Source of the DNA: an uncultured Blautia sp.
GTDB lineage: Bacteria; Bacillota; Clostridia; Lachnospirales; Lachnospiraceae
DNA: 26,165 bases
Reading direction: 5' to 3'
NCBI GenBank assembly: GCA_938028845.1
Contig: CALIZJ010000099.1
Location: 1 to 26,165 of the forward strand
A program made the position numbers and the translations under genes. Under the pieces are notes generated by a model. That model had not been told where the DNA came from. It saw only the letters and a list, made by a program, of their open reading frames with translations, and did not search any database. Positions 22,831-26,165 of the stretch are shown here, piece by piece. How positions within the stretch are numbered: position 1 is the stretch's first letter; every line of letters starts with the position of its first letter.

Positions 22831-22898
22831 ATCTTCTTCCTCTCTGCTGCGATATAGTTCTTTCGGATCCTTCTGACAGGCCGCTTTATGATTGCATT

Positions 22899-24056
22899 TT
22901 ACTGCAGCTTATGCATGTAAGTCAGTTCTGTCAGAGATGGATCGTCACTGGTAAACATGGTATGCATATCTTCGATCATCACCCCAAGACCCGTCGTTTC
23001 CTGGAAAAGATTTTTTCCGGTACACCAGACATTTCCCTCCTGTACCGCTTTAAAATCCGCCAGAAGAGGGCTTTTATCCAAAAGCTGGTCAATGGTTGTA
23101 AGTTCGCCGTCAATGGCGCTGTTATAGATAAGGAAGTCTGCGTCTTTTGCCCTGGCATAAAATTCTTCCATCTGCATATTCATAGTAGACAGGGCATTTT
23201 CTTCGTCTCCCAGGTCGTCAAAGATATACTTTCCTCCGGCAAGCTCAATCATTTTGGAAACATAGTCCCCGCTTTTTCTCACATTGGCATATCCGCTTGT
23301 ACTGATATAAAAAAAGGCCGCTGTTTTTCCTGTATTTTCCTCCGAAAGGACCGATTCCAGTTTTTCTGCCTGCTCGTTAAAAATTTCCTCTGCCTGCTCC
23401 TCTTTTCCAAGAATTGCTCCGTACAGCTTCATCCATTCCGTACGCCCGAGAGGATGGCTTTCATAGCTGGAACGTTCCACCAAAACAGGTATCCCAAACT
23501 GCTCCAGTTTTTCTTTTACCTCCGGTGTATGGTAGATCATGGTAGATTCCACAGCCAGCGCGCAGTCCTCTGATAAGATCAGCTCATAATCGGGAGCATT
23601 ATACTTTCCCGCATAAACGATCTTTCCTTCTTCCATGGCAGCCTTTGCCTCATCAATATACCATCCGTCTGCATCAGTTCCCGAAAGGGCGATACTGTCT
23701 AAAGCATCCAGAGAACAAAACAAATCCATAGCGGAAGTAGCTACCAGGTAAATATTCTCAACCGGCTGCAAAAGGACTGTAATATCCTCATCCAGGCCCT
23801 CGGGAACCGGCTTTCCTTCCGGTACAATCAAAAAACGTCCGCTGTCCGTAATAGATGCCAGAGCATAACCTCCGTCGTAATAATCTACAGAAAACTGTTC
23901 CGCATACAGCAGTTCCATACTGTGACTGGATTCCATGTTTTCCCATAAAATCCCCTCGTCACCGGAAGGCTCTGCTCCCTGCACCCAAACGGTACCGGAA
24001 AGCATAAAAAGCACTCCCAAACAGACGATCCAAAAATTTAATTTCCTTTTTTTCAT
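22899..24056 (-). CDS. FecB/BtuF-type periplasmic-binding protein (385 aa)
   Basis: Class III (PF01497-like) solute-binding protein for an iron complex, heme or corrinoid. The signal peptide (about 1-28) ends near VWVQGAE; the only cysteine in it (C12) lies inside the hydrophobic core and does not fit a lipobox, so this looks like a secreted rather than lipid-anchored protein. The mature part shows the family layout: ILLQPVENIYLVAT-like first lobe, ALDSIALSGTDADGWY, then a long helix LEQFGIPVLVERSSYESHPL, and the second lobe with FFYISTSGYANVRKSGDYVSKMIELAGG. Its ATG overlaps the stop of the preceding gene by 4 nt (ATGA), so the two are translationally coupled. The ligand is inferred only from the secreted chelatase in the operon. 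Confidence 0.9.
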   Translation of the reverse strand: MKKRKLNFWIVCLGVLFMLSGTVWVQGAEPSGDEGILWENMESSHSMELLYAEQFSVDYYDGGYALASITDSGRFLIVPEGKPVPEGLDEDITVLLQPVENIYLVATSAMDLFCSLDALDSIALSGTDADGWYIDEAKAAMEEGKIVYAGKYNAPDYELILSEDCALAVESTMIYHTPEVKEKLEQFGIPVLVERSSYESHPLGRTEWMKLYGAILGKEEQAEEIFNEQAEKLESVLSEENTGKTAAFFYISTSGYANVRKSGDYVSKMIELAGGKYIFDDLGDEENALSTMNMQMEEFYARAKDADFLIYNSAIDGELTTIDQLLDKSPLLADFKAVQEGNVWCTGKNLFQETTGLGVMIEDMHTMFTSDDPSLTELTYMHKLQ

Positions 24057-24949
24057 TTGTCCGCCTTTTCTATTGTTGAAGAATCAAAGAATAATGTGTA
24101 GTCAATCTCATGGGGTACACTCATAGCTATAGTATCCGCCGTCACAGGCATTTTCCAGTCAAAACCGTCAACCGGTATTTTAAAGGTGGAATCTCCCTCT
24201 ATATTTATGGGTTCATATTTTTCTTCATTTACCAGTACATAGTCATAATAAGGGCTTTTCCAAGTAACCGTCGCCCAGGCGCTGCCGTCTGTGATTTCCA
24301 GACTTGCCGGTGATTCTACTTCTGTACGTCCGGACCCGCCTTCTAACTGTACCTCTATCAGATAGGTGCCGTCCGCAAGCCCGAGAGAGGAAACGGTGGT
24401 TTTTTCAACATTGAGCAAAGCATCCTGGGGGAGGGAAGCGCTTTTAAAGACCAGTGTCCTGTCATACCATTTTTCTTTATTTTTACTGAAAGCTGCACAG
24501 TCAATTCCCATGTCCAGAGCTTCCACCGGAACCTCATAGGTATACTGTCCTTCCTCATTTTCTTTATAAGGAATATATTCCTCATCCTCAGCCTCCACCG
24601 CTTCTGCTCCGATTCCCATAAAGAGCTGCAGATATCCGGTGCCGCCCAGCGTCATCACTGCGCTCATCTCTCCATCCTGTACTGTAAGCTGACAGTCTAC
24701 GATTTTAAACATAGAAGAACTGGAATCCACTTCTATAGAATAAGTTCCATCTTTAATATCCGTTCCATAAACAGGAACCATTTCTTCATCCAATACATCC
24801 AGCGGCTCCGCCATTTCCTCCGGCGATGCCACCATACTCTCTTTATTTTCCGCGGCTTCACTTGTCTCGGCGGCATAACAGCTTACCCCGAAGGATAAGC
24901 TGCCTGCCAGGAGCATTGCCGCGAAAGCAAATACTCGTAAATTCTTCAT
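24053..24949 (-). CDS. secreted two-repeat beta-rich protein, NEAT-like (298 aa)
   Basis: Signal peptide about 1-27 (ending CYAAE), then a short acidic linker and two related repeats. Repeat 1 (about 66-172) opens DGTYSIEVDSSSSMFKI and includes AVMTLGGTGYLQLFMG and CAAFSKNKEKWYDRTLVF. Repeat 2 (about 192-292) opens DGTYLIEVQLEGGSGRTEV and includes WATVTWKSPYYDYVLVNEEKY and AMSVPHEIDYTLFFD. The DGTY start and alternating beta pattern recall NEAT domains that bind heme, but I see no classic heme-binding YxxxY helix match, so NEAT-like is a suggestion. The two repeats differ, implying different ligands or partners. It starts 31 nt after the chelatase gene and overlaps the binding-protein gene by 4 nt, so it probably hands cargo to that protein. 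Confidence 0.8.
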   Translation of the reverse strand: MKNLRVFAFAAMLLAGSLSFGVSCYAAETSEAAENKESMVASPEEMAEPLDVLDEEMVPVYGTDIKDGTYSIEVDSSSSMFKIVDCQLTVQDGEMSAVMTLGGTGYLQLFMGIGAEAVEAEDEEYIPYKENEEGQYTYEVPVEALDMGIDCAAFSKNKEKWYDRTLVFKSASLPQDALLNVEKTTVSSLGLADGTYLIEVQLEGGSGRTEVESPASLEITDGSAWATVTWKSPYYDYVLVNEEKYEPINIEGDSTFKIPVDGFDWKMPVTADTIAMSVPHEIDYTLFFDSSTIEKADK

Positions 24950-24980
24950 ACGGATTACCTCATCTAAATATTAAATCCCT

Positions 24981-26102
24981 TTATTCAGCCAGGCTGTCAA
25001 TTGCCGCCTGAGTGTGCTCTACATAGGTATTCTGGATCCCTTCCATTGAACCAAGGCCGTCCAGAACTGTTTCCACCTCATATCCGGCTTCCTCAAAAGT
25101 TGTCTTCCATGTACCTTCTTCAGCTCCTGCCATATCATTGTTTGCATGATCGCCGGCAACTACCATAAGCGGCTCAAGAACAACTTTGGAATACTCTCCT
25201 TCCTGCACCGAAGCAAGAACATCTTCCAGTGTAGGGCTTGCTTCAACTGTTCCTACAAAGTAATTTTCATATCCGTCCGCTGTAAGCGTTTCCTGCATTT
25301 TGGTATATATTTCATTGGATTCAGCTTCAGTTCCGTGTCCCATAAAGCAGATGGCTGTCTCTCCGTCATCGTAGTCAGCTGTAGCAGTGGTGATGGCTTC
25401 TTCTACTGCTTTGTAATCCTCGTCGCTTGTAAGAAGCGGCTCGCCTAATACGATCTGTTCAAAAGAATCCGCATACTCCGCCAGCTCTGCTGACAGGTCA
25501 TTATACTCTAATCCATTCATAAGATGTGTAGGCTGAACGACAAGTGTTTTCACGCCGTCCTCTATGGCGCGGTCAAGAGCCTCTCCCACATTGTCTATAA
25601 GGACATTGTCGTATTTTTCCAGTTTATCAATGATGATCTGTGCAGTAAACGCTCTTCTGACATCATAATCCGGAAAAGCTTCTGCAATGGCATCTTCTAC
25701 AGCTCCGATCGTAGCCGCACGGTTATCGTTAAAACTTGTCCCAAAGCTCACCACCAGAATAGCCTGATCTTTCGGAGCGTTTGGATCCACTGAAGGCTGA
25801 TATACTTCTCCTGCCGGTTCTGTGGCAGTACCTGTGGCTGCGTGTTCTTCTGCCTCTGCGTCACCTGCCGCCTCTTCGGACGCTTCAGCCCCCTCCTGAG
25901 TTTCTTCTGCTGCCTCGGCATCCTGTTTATCTGCAGATGCCTGTTCCATCTCATCTGCCCCAGTATCTTCCGCCGCTTCACCAGCAGCATCTTCTGTTAC
26001 AGTTTCCTCCGTCTCTGCTGCAAATGTGGTCGCCGTTCCCATCATCATTACAGTGGACATAGCAAGGCCTAATGCCAATGCTTTTACAGTTTTGTTCTTC
26101 AT
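24981..26102 (-). CDS. cbiK: secreted CbiK-type cobalt/iron chelatase (373 aa)
   Basis: Class II anaerobic chelatase (CbiK family, which inserts Co2+ into sirohydrochlorin) but exported. A clear signal peptide (1-28, ending TFAAE) is followed by a low-complexity Glu/Ala/Asp/Thr linker (about 30-100) and the full CbiK domain (about 110-373). The domain shows AILVVSFGTSFNDNR, VVQPTHLMNGLEY (H193), CFMGHGTEAESNEIY (H256) and MVVAGDHANNDMAG (H319). The H193-H256 spacing of 63 matches the metal-site histidines of Salmonella CbiK. Desulfovibrio has a periplasmic CbiK linked to heme transport, a precedent for export. As first gene of the importer operon, it may load or strip metal from a tetrapyrrole outside the cell. 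The start is ATG after AAGGAGG. Confidence 0.9.
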   Translation of the reverse strand: MKNKTVKALALGLAMSTVMMMGTATTFAAETEETVTEDAAGEAAEDTGADEMEQASADKQDAEAAEETQEGAEASEEAAGDAEAEEHAATGTATEPAGEVYQPSVDPNAPKDQAILVVSFGTSFNDNRAATIGAVEDAIAEAFPDYDVRRAFTAQIIIDKLEKYDNVLIDNVGEALDRAIEDGVKTLVVQPTHLMNGLEYNDLSAELAEYADSFEQIVLGEPLLTSDEDYKAVEEAITTATADYDDGETAICFMGHGTEAESNEIYTKMQETLTADGYENYFVGTVEASPTLEDVLASVQEGEYSKVVLEPLMVVAGDHANNDMAGAEEGTWKTTFEEAGYEVETVLDGLGSMEGIQNTYVEHTQAAIDSLAE

Positions 26103-26165
26103 GTTTTTTCCTCCTTTTATACAAGGCTCCCGCCCGTTTTCTGATGTCTATAGATAATGTTTACA
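26103..26165 (-). promoter_or_regulatory. leader of the chelatase operon (incomplete at window edge)
   Basis: Contains AAGGAGG about 7 nt before the chelatase ATG and a possible weak -10 (TATCTA). No cobalamin-riboswitch box is visible in the 63 bases available; any metal or cobalamin control element would lie beyond the edge. Confidence 0.4.

Noticed and set aside
22911..23573. 220-codon plus-strand open frame
   Set aside because: Exactly antisense to the FecB-type binding protein gene, which has a signal peptide, family motifs and operon position.
26103..26165. Cobalamin riboswitch upstream of the secreted chelatase
   Set aside because: None of the conserved cobalamin-riboswitch boxes is visible in the 63 available bases; it could still lie beyond the window.

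Overview
The window looks like chromosomal DNA of a gut-type, low-to-mid GC Clostridia, most likely Lachnospiraceae. This is inferred from the style of the proteins (OmpR/VanS-like two-component pair, CdaR-type regulator, LarA-type racemase, CarD-like regulator, FecBCD-type importer with a secreted CbiK) and from strong AGGAGG ribosome binding sites and TTGACA/TATAAT promoters. Almost everything is read on the minus strand; the only convincing plus-strand gene is an 88-codon conserved hypothetical at 20358.

Layout from left to right. (1) 1-1115 has no intact gene. It has a near-consensus promoter firing leftward from about 1080 into roughly 1 kb of purine-rich minus-strand sequence packed with nested inverted repeats, ending in an 18-bp hairpin. 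I read this as a candidate large structured non-coding RNA. (2) 1241-3724 is a single aconitase-superfamily hydratase with its own promoter, terminator and possible leader peptide. (3) 3782-5510 is an unusual fusion of a histidine-kinase-type ATPase-like domain to a DAACS (glutamate/dicarboxylate family) transporter core whose sodium- and carboxylate-binding residues are replaced. (4) 5595-6132 is an alpha-amylase pseudogene that has lost its whole catalytic core but keeps its promoter. (5) 6216-9660 is a response regulator / sensor kinase operon, preceded by tandem hairpin repeats (9746-9890).

(6) 9975-19270 is an apparent catabolic locus transcribed leftward: LarA-family hydroxyacid racemase, CdaR-type regulator, sugar ABC importer (binding protein and two permeases, no ATPase), GH31 alpha-glycosidase and glycerate 2-kinase. 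Read together it suggests import and cleavage of an alpha-glycoside that carries a glycerate-like hydroxyacid, racemization of the acid, and its entry into lower glycolysis. That substrate is an inference. (7) 19348-20647 holds a CarD-like RNA-polymerase-binding regulator and the divergent 88-codon gene.

(8) 20648-26165 is a metal/tetrapyrrole import operon: secreted CbiK-type chelatase, secreted two-repeat (NEAT-like) protein, FecB-type binding protein, FecCD permease, and a FecE-type ATPase with an extra C-terminal domain. An exported chelatase in front of an importer suggests that metal is inserted into or removed from a tetrapyrrole outside the cell before uptake.

The points most worth follow-up are the structured RNA, the LarA/CdaR/GH31/glycerate-kinase locus, the secreted-chelatase importer and the kinase-fold/DAACS fusion.
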